Position numbers and translations under genes: made by a program
Notes under the pieces: generated by a model
The model's database searches: none
Told to the model about the DNA's origin: nothing
What the model saw: the letters and a program-made list of their open reading frames with translations, nothing else
Part shown: piece by piece, positions 1 to 12,540 of the stretch
How the letters are laid out: each line of letters begins with the position of its first letter
Numbering within the stretch: position 1 is the first letter of the stretch
Assembly (NCBI GenBank): GCA_030141605.1
Contig: JAQGDQ010000167.1
Location: 353,877 to 417,876 of the forward strand
Direction: 5' to 3'
DNA: 64,000 nucleotides
Origin: Tubiluchus corallicola
Taxonomy: Eukaryota > Priapulida > Priapulimorpha > Priapulimorphida > Tubiluchidae

Positions 1-3000
1 AAACAAAGGATTGTAATATTTTAAGAATGATTTGTGTTTAAAATTCACGTCATGCATAAAACTTGAAGTCAAAGTCATTTAACATCAAACTGTAATTGAC
101 GACATCAGTGCATCGTCTTTTGCGAGTTACGGGTTCTAAGGACAAGCTCACGGTAATTTTTTGTGCGACTGAAAATACATAAATTTATACCGATATTAAA
201 TGTTGTTTGAACGAATAGCCAATGCGACCACCTTCTTCCTTGCGAACTTGTCTTCATCACGTCTCATACAATTAGATGTGCTTTTGAGCACGACGTTCTC
301 AACCGTTTTCTTTATTTTCTCCTAATGCTTATTTTCTGCAACTTTTTCTTGTCTTATCAAGTGACTTTACACTAAATAGGCCATTGGATTACAATCGGAT
401 GTTAAGGCAACATTTCATGCTTTAGATGAAATTAAAGTTTTCTTTCAAAAGATTACTTTATGTTCAGTCTGAGAAAAAGCAGTGTGTAATTACCTATCGT
501 TGGCAATGCTGTTGCACGTAAAAAAGGCACCATTGTTGTTAAGCTCTCTTCCAACATACTATTTTACATGGATATTTTTGATTTTTTTGCTCAGTGTGAC
601 AGACCAGAAGGACAAAGGTTTTGTACCATTAGTAAATAATTAGTACTGTTATCCAAACACTAGCACTAAGCACTAGCAATATAAACCTGGCTACTATAGG
701 AAAAAACTTGGAATTAAGTGAAGTTTATGCTGGGTTGTCTGATATAAGTGAAAATTTTTAAAATTGCGACTTCGCCTTTTGAATTTTACATTTGATTTTT
801 TTTGGCATTGACTAGTTTCTTCAAACCTGAGAAAAACAGTTGAGTATTTGGGTGCATTTCGTATTAATTTTCATGACTTTGTTTGGTACTAGTTTTTTAA
901 TAATGGACAGTTATAAAGCAGTGACAAAAAGCACAAGGCTCTAAACGTGTGAAATTGTATAAACAGGTTTATTGGGATTCAACCATTGGGGCACTGAAAA
1001 CACGTAAAGTTGCAAAGTCAAAATTGTGACATTTACTAGTAAATAGTTATCATCATGGAAATAAAACAGTTCGTCGAAGTACATTTTGCAGTTTTTAGCA
1101 CAATCACAGTAACCAAAATTGCAAACTTCATCACAACTATTTTGCAAAATAGCCACTCAGATACAAAGTAAAATAATTTCAATTTTCCACATATCAGTAG
1201 CACTTGTTTAACTGTATTCTTTCTTAAAGAAATGAAATTTTCAGCCTTTGCATTCGTGTATTTTCTTACATTTTTAATGGCAAGAATTATTCACTCACAT
1301 AATTAGCATTTGCACCAGTTAATGTCATCTTTGGAAAGAATCGTAAGTAACATTCTTGAAAAGTTTATAACATTATCAATAATAACAGAGAAACAAAAGA
1401 GAAAAAAGTAGGAAGTATTAAAAGCGCTATGATACTAAATGTCAAAAATAGTTGCTGTTATAATAATAACGATCCAGCAACTGTAAAGTCAAGAAACCTT
1501 ATTTACAATTGAAACCTTTAACACGATTATTATTAGGTTATTTACAACAATTATAATAAATTATTAAATACGATTAACAAGATTTTGAAGCAACTTGTAT
1601 ATATTTTAACTAGGAAAGGCTGATTGGGTGAAACCCTGCTTCAAAGCAGAAATGGGATGCAATTCAGCATAGCAAAATAAGTACTACAGTGTTTTTGCTA
1701 AAAATATGAAGTAACATTAACTGAAGCAGAAATTTTGTTGAACATAACTTATATTATTAAAGTTTCGTGTAATGACTGTCCGTTAATGTAACTGTCAAAT
1801 CAAAAGTAAAAAAAGTGAAACAATCTAAATGTTTGAGCTGCCTGGTTGTTATCCATATACAATCCAATTCTTGCTTTGAAAGTAAACCTCTTACGCCATA
1901 GTTTATAGCACAAGTATTTTCAAATATTTAACAATTACAGCAAATAGGAGCTAACAAATCAAATGCGCTCATATTTACTCTGTTAACAACTATGGGCACA
2001 AAAATTGCCACTATTCTACTATGCAAAAAACATTAACAGTTCAATGGAATGATTGGTAAAACAATGGCAAAAACATGCAGAGTTAAAAGGCAGAAAGAGG
2101 CTTTGCAAATATTTATACAACTGTAACATTTAATCACTGTTACCAGGCCTTGGCCTCTATGTCCCTTGCATCGTTTACATACCTGAAGTGGGTAAGAATA
2201 AAAATCACACACAGGGAAGTAATATTTATCACAAGGAAACTGCCCGCTTTCTTACGGACTTTTGCTATGTACATTGTACATAATTATTAACAAGCAAAAA
2301 AATTAATATAAACCACACTGTCTTAAATGTCATTTCTAGATTGTCTGACTGGAATAATGAATGTAGAAATTAGACTAGTTAGATTGTGTGTGAGCTTTTA
2401 CACAGGCATACATATTACAAGCTGTGGAAGGAATTCTTTTTTTAGTGTATCGGAAACTCCTCTTCGGGAAGCATGTAATCACCAATGAATTTTAATAATT
2501 GACCTAACTACATAATCATGACAAGAAGACTGTTTTACAATTTAGAAATAAGAGTTATTAACAACTAAATAACTTCCTTTGAACCTCTGTATCTTTGAAT
2601 GTCTTTGAAAACCTCTGAAGCTTTAAATGTCTGTCCTTAATTTAAAGTACAGTATATGTATCAGACAGCAAATTATGGCTTATCCGACACGTGTTTTCAA
2701 AGTGCAAATCACGAATATTGTCTACTTTTAACTCTCAGTCTTTTATTTTTTGCTTTGGTTATTAGTTTTATCAAGAATTGCAGAGAATGTGTTCCTAACG
2801 AGACGCTTGCTTTTGACTTGCTGTATAGGATGACTAACATACAGAAGCATTGTTTGCCTTTCCTCATCCACATTATTCCAAGATTTTCCCACTGGCCCAA
2901 TTACCACGAAATGTTTGCGATTTAATCACAACTACATGTTGAAAATACGAGTTTAGACCATGGAGATTTCAGAAGATTCACTTGAATTAGATTGCCGTTC

Positions 3001-4037
3001 TTTTAGTTTCAATAAATAAACAGCCTTAAAGCCATCTTTACCTTGTTGAACATTAAGGAAGCACTGTTGAAATTCTTGCTTATTTGTTAATTTTTTTTTA
3101 ATTTGATCAATTTTGAATTGATTGTCAAATTACAGTAAGTCCTCTCTTAATGATGCATCATTTAATGATTTAGTGATGATTTAGTTAATGACAAACGTTT
3201 CATATTGAAAATGAAATTTTTTACCTTTAAGAGCTGAAATTTTATTTCTTGTCTTTTCATAGTATAAAGAGATAACTGTTAACAAAGTAGCTAAAGCTTC
3301 GATGTGACAATGTGCAGTACTGATTGATTTATATCAGTCTGTCAGGTGCTGACATGGCACACCTTTATATTACATGCTTTATTGCTTGACATTGGCCCAG
3401 GTGACAAACCTAGGCCTCAGGTACCTGAGCCAAATATTATTGAGTTTTGCCTCTGAAACACATCTTGCAATGTTTAAGTTGTTTTTCTCTGTCTGCAGCA
3501 TGTATGGCTTCTTTTAACAATGTTAACACCACATTTTGCACGAATGCTTAGCATAGCTAAACAAGAACTCACTATACATAATAAAAGCTTTTACAACTTT
3601 AAGACTGTTAACAATGAGCTCACTATCCGACTGTTTTACTGCATTCCATCTTTGAAAGGAAATAAATAAGACTTTTTGAAAGAATTGTTATCACTTTTTG
3701 CTGCAAATTTTCCTTCTTAGTAGCATACCAAGGAACTGGGCTACATGTACGTAGTTTAACCCATCAGCTTAAGTCGGCCAATTTTTGCATTTGTCAACTG
3801 AGCATTGCAGCACCTTAAATACACATAAAACAGATGGTCACACGGCAAACAGACAGGAAAAATTGAAGATGGTACCTGAGAGAGGTCTATTGATGAGAAC
3901 TAGTGTGTTCTTGAAATGTCACCTTTTAATAATAACTAAATTGTTATTAACATAATATTGTGTAATTTTGAGCTAAAAATGTTTGTTTTTGCTCACAAAG
4001 ATCTTCGTTATAATGGCACTTCCTTTTGAGGCTCATT
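1..4037. other. AT-rich non-coding sequence
   Basis: I see no conserved protein segment, RNA gene or clear transposon end here. The open frames present (for example 941-1156 minus and 2656-2925 plus) have no recognisable motif and no coding-like composition. The region lies downstream of the Kv4 stop codon, since that gene reads leftward, so it is 3' flank or intergenic DNA. Confidence 0.6.
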
Positions 4038-5319
4038 TTTATTGCCGCACTTGGGAAAACGTTTCTAGAGGAAAGCATGTGAGAAGCGTCCCTTAGAAAT
4101 GTTATTTTAATCTAGCAAAAATTATAAAATTGACATGCAGAAAGAAGTCACCAGTAGTCAATGTTTCACCCTTGATCTGCTGAGGCATTTCGCAATACCC
4201 TGATGTGTCCAACAGCCTTCTGATGCTGCGTATTATTTCAAAGCCTGGCCAGCTGCCTGGGCGTAATGTTACAGATTCAAATGGACTATGCTTTGCAAAA
4301 ACTTTAAAATTGGAAACTGTGTTTTCTGGACAGTTCTTGTAATGTCTGTAGGGCAGTACACCTTAATTCTGTGGCACTTGCAAAGGAACTTATTATGGCA
4401 CTTGGGAATATTGCACATATTCATGATACGTTGGCACATTTTCGTAGGGCTTCTTATTCTAATATGCAGGAGTTAGTGGCTTTCTTTTCTTGAAAAATGA
4501 CTGTGTTTTGATGCATGTCTTCTGTATAACATGCTTACAAACTTTGAAATCCCGATGAACATGACGTGACATTCTGGGTATGAACTGGTGGCTGAATGAG
4601 CGTAATTGATATATGCCGTTGCTGCCTTTTAGCAAGTTGACTTTTCTGTAGCATTTACGTCGGAAATGTTTCATGTAATTTCATTCCATATTACAGCTAC
4701 GGTTGTTTACTGCAGAAAATTCAATTTATGGCATCTTAACGTTTGGCATTTGTGCAAGATCCCCTGACAGCTTTCATTAGTGACAAATAAAAACATAGTG
4801 ATAAGAGTTTCACAGATGCTCAACAGCAGCATTGGAGCATAATTAGACATTGCTGTAAATGCATGCATTTGTGCAGAGACTCCTGGTGGGAATAATTCAT
4901 ATAACTTTTACATGTCAGCAGATTCCATTCCCAGGAAATTTAATTTTCAAACTCATGACATTAAATTTCTGTGGATGCTCATGTTGCTGTGGTAACTTGG
5001 CTCATCTAAACCAGAGTTGGTTTTGGGAACTGGGATTCCTCTTGGCTTTTTTGCCGAGGTATAATTCCGTTACACGGCTTGCGGAAGAATCTGTAGTTGG
5101 CACGCTTCATCATTATGCCTCCATTATGAAAACATAACAGTTACATCAGTTTTCATACATTCATTAGTACCAGGCACTTGGTGGAATAGCCAGTACCTGA
5201 TGTGGAGTCTTTTCCACACACTTCACCTGTAAGCGTCCGATATTTTGTTCATCATTTTTTGCATTGCTTTTCGTGAACTGATTTCGTGTTCAGTTGCCCG
5301 AAGCAACACTATACTGTTG
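4038..5319 (-). other. putative 3'UTR of the Kv4 gene
   Basis: This stretch follows the Kv4 stop codon on the minus strand. The first minus-strand AATAAA-type signal I noticed downstream of the stop is at 4043-4038, which would give a 3'UTR of about 1.3 kb. The polyadenylation site is a guess from that hexamer alone; no transcript evidence is available. Open frames inside (4459-4674 minus, 4859-5137 plus) carry no recognisable motif. Confidence 0.3.
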
Positions 5320-5489
5320 TTATAAAGTAGATATGCGCACTATATTTGGTTGTCCTGGCGAAGCAGTGCTGCAGGTAGATGGGGTACGCAACGAGTCATC
5401 TCCCTCGGATGCGGGTGTTGGTAAGGTAATGACGGCTGTAACAGTGGTTGCTTGCATGTTGTTAACTGTACTATTACTGTTGTTACTGC
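5320..5489 (-). CDS. KCND: Shal/Kv4 potassium channel, last coding exon (C-terminus)
   Basis: Terminal coding exon of a Kv4 A-type potassium channel alpha subunit. The acceptor is TTGACAG just before 5489. The exon begins with two bases (GC) that complete a Gly codon with the single G left by the previous exon, then reads 55 residues to TAA at 5322-5320. It contains TAVITLPTPASEGDD and ends NIVRISTL. Known Kv4 proteins end with a similar arrangement: TTAIISIPTPP, then EGDD, then NIVRVSAL. The final ISTL fits a class I PDZ ligand (Ser at -2, Leu at 0), as proposed for Kv4.2 with its VSAL end. An Asn/Ser/Thr-rich linker precedes the conserved block. The match of the tail, the phase and the stop make this call strong. 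Confidence 0.88.
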
Positions 5490-6161
5490 CTGTCAAGTAC
5501 AAAAATGTTATCATTTTATATTTATCTAAATATAGTATAGGTTACAATAAAAATCACCTAAAAGTTCCTTAAACATTGCAAACTACGCAGAATTTGATGC
5601 TGATTTTGCTTCCAAAGTACGAATAGCTTTCTTACTTTGAAATAGCTGTGCTGTTAAGCGCTTAGCATAAATGAGTCATCAGGAGCGTATCAAGACTTAT
5701 CGACGCCCTAAGTTGATAGCTCTGTCTCGCCCATCTTATTGTAAATTTATGATCGTTTACGTAATGGGCAGATTAAACAATTACTGGGTGGTGTATTAGA
5801 AACACTATTAACCTAGTTTCAACATGGTCATTATTAATTACATGTATTTGCATAGCGCTTATATTCAAGCTGGCTGCGCATGTGCTTGTAATACTTTGCA
5901 TCTAATCGCTATGTGGTACTTATATGAAAGTTGCGCTTAGTAACTGCCTGTGGTGGATTGCAAAATGCGCTCTTTATATGATTATGAAAGTATACTTAGT
6001 TTCCGAGGAGAATAAGATTTTTTTTCTAAAACGTGATGCCCCTAAAACTTTGGCGCCCTAGCCTATAGCCTAGTTAGCCTATTGGTTCATATGCCCCTGT
6101 GAGTCATTATAATGTTGGGTTGTCCCGTTTACTTCATAAAATAGTACATAATTTAACAAAC
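5490..6161 (-). other. Kv4 intron (672 bp)
   Basis: Intron between the last two coding exons. The donor on the minus strand is GTTTGT after a G at 6162, a weak but usable GT site; the acceptor is TTGACAG. The phase left by the donor (1) and that required by the acceptor (2 bases) fit. No repeat or RNA gene is recognised inside. Confidence 0.7.
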
Positions 6162-6285
6162 CTAGTTGTGCAGGCTTTGATGATATAGGGATTGCGTTAA
6201 GGCTTGAGCGCGATGAATGATGTGGATTTGATGTTAACGGTGTCTGGACATCGTTGTCAGATGCTGGTGTCGAATCACGTTCGCT
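6162..6285 (-). CDS. KCND: Shal/Kv4 potassium channel, penultimate exon (cytoplasmic tail)
   Basis: A 124-nt exon (41 codons plus one base) too short and ATG-free to stand out as an open frame. The acceptor is ATTTTCAG before 6285 and the donor is G|GTTTGT at 6162. It reads SERDSTPASDNDVQTP at its start, then contains SSRSSLNA. Vertebrate Kv4 tails carry LSNSRSSLNAKMEE at the equivalent place, just before the C-terminal TTAIISIPTPP block, so the order agrees. The cysteine-rich TCCSRRHKKTFRIPN segment known from vertebrate Kv4 is not seen here; it is either lost or too diverged. The entry phase is 0, matching the phase-0 end of the exon at 6838-7008. Ser/Pro/Thr-rich composition suits a phosphorylated tail. 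Confidence 0.8.
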
Positions 6286-6837
6286 CTGAAAATGATCAGT
6301 ACCAGTAATCTAAATGTTTGAAGGTTTCCAGAATTTACAACATTGTTTTGTGTATCAAAAATTTTGTACATAATCTTCTATGTCAAAAAAGTACTACCAG
6401 CCGTCACATTTTCATTTTAAATGGTTCAGTAACTATAGTTATTGATTTTATGAAGGTTTTGTCACATTCATTAAAAAAAATCATGCTCGTGGTAAGAGGA
6501 ATAGACGCAGTTTTGACTGTTTGTGGTGTGCAAGGGTAGAAACCGATTTGCCTACTTTGTTACGTATTAGTCAGACACTAAATTCTAGTACTTAGCCAAA
6601 CATAAAATTTATTGAACCACCAATATATAAATGTATAAAAATGTAACAACAATAGAAAAAAGATAACACAAGGAAAAAGACATTAAATCATCAAAGAGAC
6701 ACAGAGAAATCCCCTTACACATTAATCATATATTAGCTTAATTGACGTTTTAGACCTTATTCACTTTGTGCTGACCTTACATTAACTCAATGCCAGAAAC
6801 ATCTTTGGAGATATTATTGTAAGTTCGATGGACTTAC
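6286..6837 (-). other. Kv4 intron (552 bp)
   Basis: The donor is CAT|GTAAGT at 6838/6837, a full consensus donor. The acceptor is TTTTCAG next to 6285. The sequence is AT-rich and I see no embedded element. Confidence 0.75.
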
Positions 6838-7008
6838 ATGGTATTTTTTACCCGTTGAAGGAGGCGCGTGCCCTCGATAAATATCTACTTGTAGATCTGG
6901 ACTGCCTAATGATGGAGTGTGAGCTCCTGACCGTAGCTTGTGATCCGTTGCACCGGTAAATGGACCTATATGTACATCTTCGTCAGTATAAGCTGCGAAT
7001 GTACGATT
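6838..7008 (-). CDS. KCND: Shal/Kv4 potassium channel, middle C-terminal exon
   Basis: A 171-nt exon of exactly 57 codons, phase 0 at both ends. The acceptor is TGTTACAG before 7008 and the donor is GTAAGT from 6837. It opens NRTFAAYTDEDVHIGP and ends PPSTGKKYH. Its first residues line up with the NHEFVDEQ / DREFVELE segments that follow the HHHLL motif in vertebrate and fly Kv4, so it directly continues the exon at 12357-12539. The remainder is low-similarity cytoplasmic tail, rich in Pro, Ser and Gly. The exon assignment rests on position, perfect splice signals, phase and the short conserved start; similarity alone would be weak. Confidence 0.8.
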
Positions 7009-7665
7009 CTGTAACAAAATGAAAATTAAACTAATAATCAAGCTATCAATCATAATTGATTGCATAAATTAAATAAGACCCGTGATAACAATAAGTATCA
7101 CAATGTAAATGCGCACTGGCTTCTCATTCAATTTACATTACCCTCTCTTTTAATATTTTGCTTTGCATAATTTGCATAAAAGATTCTTTTTAATTAATAA
7201 ATTAAACAATGAGTAGACTTAAAACTTTTGTAATCCATTAAAATTTAAGAATACGTGACAAATTTTTAATTTTGATACCTTAAAATTATAACTTATACTT
7301 ATTACATACACATGTTTTTTCACTATAAAAATTTTACACTTGCAGTAACCAATAACAGAATTGATTGTGGACATATAAGTGCAGCTTTAACATAGATGTT
7401 CATTATCTCATGAAATGTGTCAGTGTATGATTGGGCTCCGGATCAATTGCTCTAGAGAAATTCACTTACTTTGCTCAGTCAACATATCAAACGGTTCTGT
7501 GCAATTGATACAAAACATATAGGGTTGTGTCATTCCTAAATTGCACAATTGTCTGCCATCACGCACAAGTATAATAAAAGGATTTTACACCCAAGTCACT
7601 TATAGCGGCTTAGTTATACTGTTGGGAGCTGAACATCTTAATTAAACCACTGACTGACATTTTAC

Positions 7666-8814
7666 CAGGGCCGTCGAGAGCCTATGCGGACCCCGCGGCA
7701 GCAAGCATTAAAGCACAAGAAAAGGGGTACCTGAAGCAGGTTTTAGAAAAATCGTTTAAAAAATTATATTGCTTTATAGCAATTTTAGGTGTACATTGTA
7801 CTCGCGTTCAAAGGATTTTTTGTTCGTTTTCATTTTAAATGGCCTTAGTTTTACACTTTAGTTTTTTTTAGTCTGCACTGGACGCATTTGTCTTGAACAG
7901 TGTTGTTTTTAACATTACGCTGAGGATTACTAAATTTTATTATAATGAGTGAGCCATTTTAATGACAAATAAAGAATTTATATATATATATATATATATA
8001 TAAATGTTCTGCAATACTATTCCGACGGCGCCATTACATGACATTATATACGCACAATGTAAATCAAGGGAAGAAAAGAAAATGTTAAACTATGTTCCAA
8101 AACACTTTCCATGCAAAGTTATATTACTTAGCATTTCGCTTACCTGCTCGAAAGACTTATGTAACTAGAAAAGGAAATTATTAATTAATTAAAATGTTTA
8201 CACCAATTGGTAAAGTGTCATTGAGTCACCTCCAAGGTGCACCACTCAATAACCAAAAAAAAGTATTTTTAATCTTATTGACAAGATACAGTAATTTATA
8301 AAATTTTACTTACATAGTGACGTGTTCGTTGTGAATGCTCTTTTTTTTGAAACTTTACTCAGTGTCATCTACACTTGTTTCAAATGACTTATCGTCAAAA
8401 TGGCTGCGTGTAACGGCCATCGCGGGAGTTTAAATTTACATGTTTTATACAGTGCTACCTCCGACGCAAGCGTTGTATGCAAAAAGCCAGTACGTAAGTG
8501 GAAGGTTTACTTGTGCTTTAAGGCCCCACTTCAAGTGGCATAGAAGGGGATGACTTGCTCTCAATTTCGTCAACGTTTGTGAACAATTTCGCCAACCCCC
8601 CATTATTTGTAATGCCTCTACCAATCAAAAAGGTACTGCTGACGATTGAAATGACAAGAAGAAATGGCTAATCCAGTAGACAACTTTATGAAGAAAAAAA
8701 CTTTAGCAGCTCTAGCTATATAAAACTCTGGTTGCGTCTTTAATCTTCTCGAGTCTCCCTAGACACCCGGGCCCCGGGGCACTGACCCCCGTGGTCCCTC
8801 TCTCATCGGACCTG
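7666..8814. mobile_element. probable non-autonomous hAT-type element inside a Kv4 intron
   Basis: The left end reads CAGGGCCGTCGAGAGCC at 7666. The right end, read on the other strand from 8814, is CAGGTCCGATGAGAG, so about 13 of 15 end bases pair as terminal inverted repeats. The GC-rich block just inside the right end (GGGCCCCGGGGCACTGA near 8769) resembles the subterminal sequence common in hAT-type repeats. The 8-bp flanks do not form a convincing duplication (CATTTTAC against CACTTGGG), which weakens the call. No transposase segment is seen. Confidence 0.45.
7979..8002. repeat. (TA)12 microsatellite
   Basis: An uninterrupted TA run inside the hAT-like element. Confidence 0.95.
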
Positions 8815-11732
8815 CACTTGGGTTTACATAAGGCGGTATGAACTGTCACCGTAAAAATAATGTCAACTTGTTTTGCGCCATGAATACTTTTGTAGATCAG
8901 TTTTGGTCGGTATGTTTTGCTCAGTATGTAGAGCATAGGCTACTATTCTTTTCCCAAACTTTTCAGCACTGTACTTTATTTGTTCCTCTGAGACAAAAGT
9001 GTATTTTTAGCAATCTGGTTATTTCTTCATTAGAAAATAAGTTGTAGAAATAACAGCACAGCAGCTTAAATTTTCAAAACATTACGTATCATAAAAGTTT
9101 CACGTACACACTGTACTAATTTTACAGTAACATGCTCTAGTAGGATTATAATTTATACAGAAACCTACGCAGTCAGTTGCTAACATGAAGAGCCTTTCTC
9201 TAAACATTAACTATTGCAAATGCTGAGTTATCGTATGGGTTAGTACACAAGCACACACTTAATTAAACTTGTTAAGAAACAAGCACGCCATTCACTAAAA
9301 CGTAGTAACACTACAACACATTATTGATTGTGTATTGATTGATTGCTTATTGGATTATTTGTTGCGATTAGTTAAATGCACTATAATGATGATGGTGATG
9401 ATGATGATGACGACGACAACGAAATGTATCTCAGCTTCGAAAAATAGAGAGTTTACTGTACATCATGACAGATGTGATTGCGATAAGAGTTTGAATGTTA
9501 ACTATGCTTATCATTTTTTACGATAATCCCTTTGTTAAAGTTAGTTCTTTCTTTGAAAGTTGATATATTGGGAAATGATATATCAGCTATCATGTGTATT
9601 TCATTTGGAAGCTTGAAGCATATTTCCACAAGTTGCTGTTTGAAATAATGAGCATCGGTTGAGAAACGTAAAATTTTTAAATAGCCTTGAAGGCAGTTTT
9701 GAATATCTTTTAGATCTTATTATGACAATGAGATTATTTGAGAGTATCAAAGTGCTGTCCTGCATCGTTTCATCATTGTCATGCTCCTTATAGACATCAT
9801 GTTCTTTCTGACACTACTTCTTTAGTGCAAATCTTTTTTGTTTGGAGACCTGACAAAATATTGCTGTAGGGAATTAGTACCTTTTTTGGAAAGTCAGCAA
9901 TGGTCCAACTGTCATGCTGTAATAGATACGTGCGCTTCTCAAGTTTGTGTGTTAGTAGTATTCTTCTCAGGTTTGGATATGAGATTAGTAGTTATTTTAA
10001 GAGTGCTCTTGAAAGTTTAATTATGACATTAATTAGTGCTCTATCGAAACAATATCTGTTGAGCATGGATCTCTCATATCTAACTAACCATGATAGCTAG
10101 CGTTTGCTTCCAATTACGACAACGGCCACTGTTACTTTGTTAACAGCAGGTCTATGTTTTCTGCAAAACGCCCTTAATCACCCACAGGCAACTAAATAAA
10201 CGTGCTCCAAGTATGGTTTTTTCTTTGTCTGTATAGTGTGTGCTCGTTTTAAGGCTACATTGTTTCCTGCTAGTGAGAGAAAACCTATCACTTTGAATGC
10301 CTATTCATTTTTCATTGTTACGAAACTGCAATGTCTTAGTTCGTTTGTGATACAGTGAAATTTTGCCGTTTACTACATGACCCCAAAAGTGTGACTTCGC
10401 TGCCATACGTGGTTTTGAGATGTTGAGAAATCTATGTACAACGGACAACACCGTGTCTGTGTTTCTATAAAATATGTCATACATCTACGGCTTTGTTATA
10501 TTTACTCTACCATATTTCTGGAGAAGTCTCGACTCCTTATGTTCTGTTAAAAAAAAACAAGAAACAAAACGGTAATAATAACAACAAAACATATCATGCG
10601 CAATATTTAAAATTCACACAATGTCAAAAAATACTGAGTCAGGCTAAGTACACGTGTCGTTAACAAAGTAGTTGGATAGGGTGATAAACAATTAAAGGGT
10701 ATAGTCTTGCAATTAGTGCAATGTGCTAAATCAGTGTTAAAGTACAGTTGGTTAAAATAATTTTACTCTTTGAAAATCATATTATTTTAATAAATATGTA
10801 ACTAAATTCTGATCACACATTAACAAATACAGCGTGAAATTGTTTCTCATTAGCAGAACAAAATAAGGTTAAACAAAAACAAAATATTACAAAAATATGG
10901 TTTAAAATATTATTAAAGGTATAATCAGAAGTTCCTTCTTAGGCAGCGTTGTGCATTAGCCCCATCCAGTTGTCTATATCTCCTGCCTTATAGAGGATTT
11001 CACTGGTGTATAACTGTTATCAAATAAAAGTTGGTAACTTTTCTATAGTGATCATAGAAAAATTAACATCAATTTCCTTCTGCTGGTGGTCTGAGAGTAA
11101 CCTTGTCCTTTATCAACTTCAACTGAAGTTCTTCCTGTTCGTCCTAATTATAGCAAGCTTAACTTGTTCAATATCCTAGCTTCATAATTGCTAACAATGA
11201 GATTGGCTTAACCACATCTTACCTTATGCGATTCTGCAAGCATTTGTACTTGTATAAGGTATGTAGTTTATTAGCTGCCTTACGTATACTTATAGTTGAT
11301 AATTACTTTATAGTGTCTTTTTATGATAGATTAATTAGTTTGTTAAACTCTCTTTGCCTGCACTTATTTTCTGTCTTCATGTCACTTTATCTTTTTTTAG
11401 CTAAAACTGAATGTATGTTTAGTAATAGATCTATCACTTTTTGAAATTGTAATATGCCAGAAATGCAATTTTAACAATTACAATGATTGATGGTGGCAGT
11501 ACGATTTTATTGAAAATTTGCTAAAAAAAGTTGAACATTTTAGTATCGTACCACCTAGAATGCGATCAGTAGCAAGAATTCTTAGGCCTAAATTAAGATA
11601 AAATTCATAGCAGTACAGTTTGATTTAGACTTCATTATTCAAACTACAGGTGATTTATTAATGTACAGCATCTGAAACAGATGAATAAAAATAATTAAAC
11701 AAATACTGTACCTAAAATGTGGCAAATAACAA

Positions 11733-11997
11733 CCCAGGCAGCACACGATATTACATGTATCACCATGTAGTTAGGTTCTTGTCAGGATCTTGACAGAAAA
11801 ATATGTTCAGGAAATATTGTCGCCATGTTGGGGCAACATTGGACCAATGTTGTCATCCAATATTGGAAACACATGGCTTACACATATCGTTAAAAATATC
11901 GGACAATGTTGTAGCAAGTCCACATTTCCGTATTATGGTATCCATATTTGCAAAAATATTGTGTAACATTGGTACAATATTGTCGTGCTGCCTTTGG
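11733..11997. mobile_element. 265-bp MITE with GGCAGCAC termini, copy A
   Basis: The left end is CCCAGGCAGCACACGATATT and the right end is CGTGCTGCCTTTGG, giving inverted termini around GGCAGCACG. The inside is a series of short palindromes of the form CCAAYRTTGG. A second copy in the opposite orientation lies at 30903-31177 and shares the pieces ATCCTGACAAGA, CAAATATTG and ACTTGCTACAACATT (in inverse order of strand). No coding capacity is present. It sits in the Kv4 intron. Confidence 0.75.
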
Positions 11998-12356
11998 AAA
12001 AACTAGTAGATAAACACCTGATGTTAACCACGGCCTCCACATTAATTTTAAATATTTTTAGTCATACGTTAAAATGTTATAGGCACCTCTTAATTAACGC
12101 ATCACATGTATTTTAAATAAGAAAGCCAAAATTTGTGTGCAACGTTATTATTATCTTTAGGCCTAAGCGTTGGTGTTGGTAATGGCATTCTAGGTGAATG
12201 GCCTAGGTGCTCGGGTTTTCATTGTCCAAATTTTCGATAATATCGTGTTGCTATTCTAAATTTATATTTACTTGCTTGTTCTTTTTTGCAGTATATCTGT
12301 TTTAGTTTCAACAAACATAGGTGGAGCTGTTCGCACACACCGCGAAAAAAACTTAC

Positions 12357-12539
12357 AGTAGCTTTTTCCAGACAATGTAGAAGGTGGTGATGTTGCAGTT
12401 CGAAACTGTCTTCAGTGTGGTCATCCACTTCTATTCCTGTCTCTTGTGCTAGCAGCCGTCGTTCTATTGCCTTCTTTCTGGCTACAAATGCAGCACCTTT
12501 TTGATTCTTAGCTATGCGAATTCGAGCTTGTCGAGCAAT
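12357..12539 (-). CDS. KCND: Shal/Kv4 potassium channel exon with post-S6 and HHHLL motif
   Basis: A 183-nt exon of 61 codons, phase 0 at both ends; the donor is ACT|GTAAGT. It begins IARQARIRIAK and continues with GAAFVARKKAIERR, QETGIEVDD and FELQHHHLLHCLEKAT. Kv4 proteins carry KARLARIRxAK straight after S6, and the FExQHHHLLHCLEKTT segment is the known 16-residue dileucine motif used for dendritic targeting of Kv4 channels. The middle resembles fly Shal (GAAFVSKKKA, QESGIELDD as I recall). In vertebrate KCND genes this sequence is, to my knowledge, split over two exons; here it is one. The acceptor AACAG at 12544-12540 lies at the edge of a tandem array that repeats the same acceptor, described separately. 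The channel subunit acts in the plasma membrane of excitable cells, giving rapidly inactivating A-type current. Confidence 0.93.
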
Positions 12540-12540
12540 C

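Larger units (their letters stand above)
7009..12356 (-). other. Kv4 intron (about 5.3 kb)
   Basis: The donor is ACT|GTAAGT at 12357/12356 and the acceptor is TTACAG next to 7008. Apart from the two transposon-like elements listed separately (7666-8814 and 11733-11997) the sequence is AT-rich and unremarkable. A short GAT/GAC trinucleotide run lies at 9388-9420. I see no further exon. Confidence 0.7.

Noticed and set aside
5591-6100. Possible extra Kv4 exon with the TCCSRRHKKTFRIPN segment between recognised exons
   Set aside because: No such sequence was seen on the minus strand, and the recognised exons already agree in phase.
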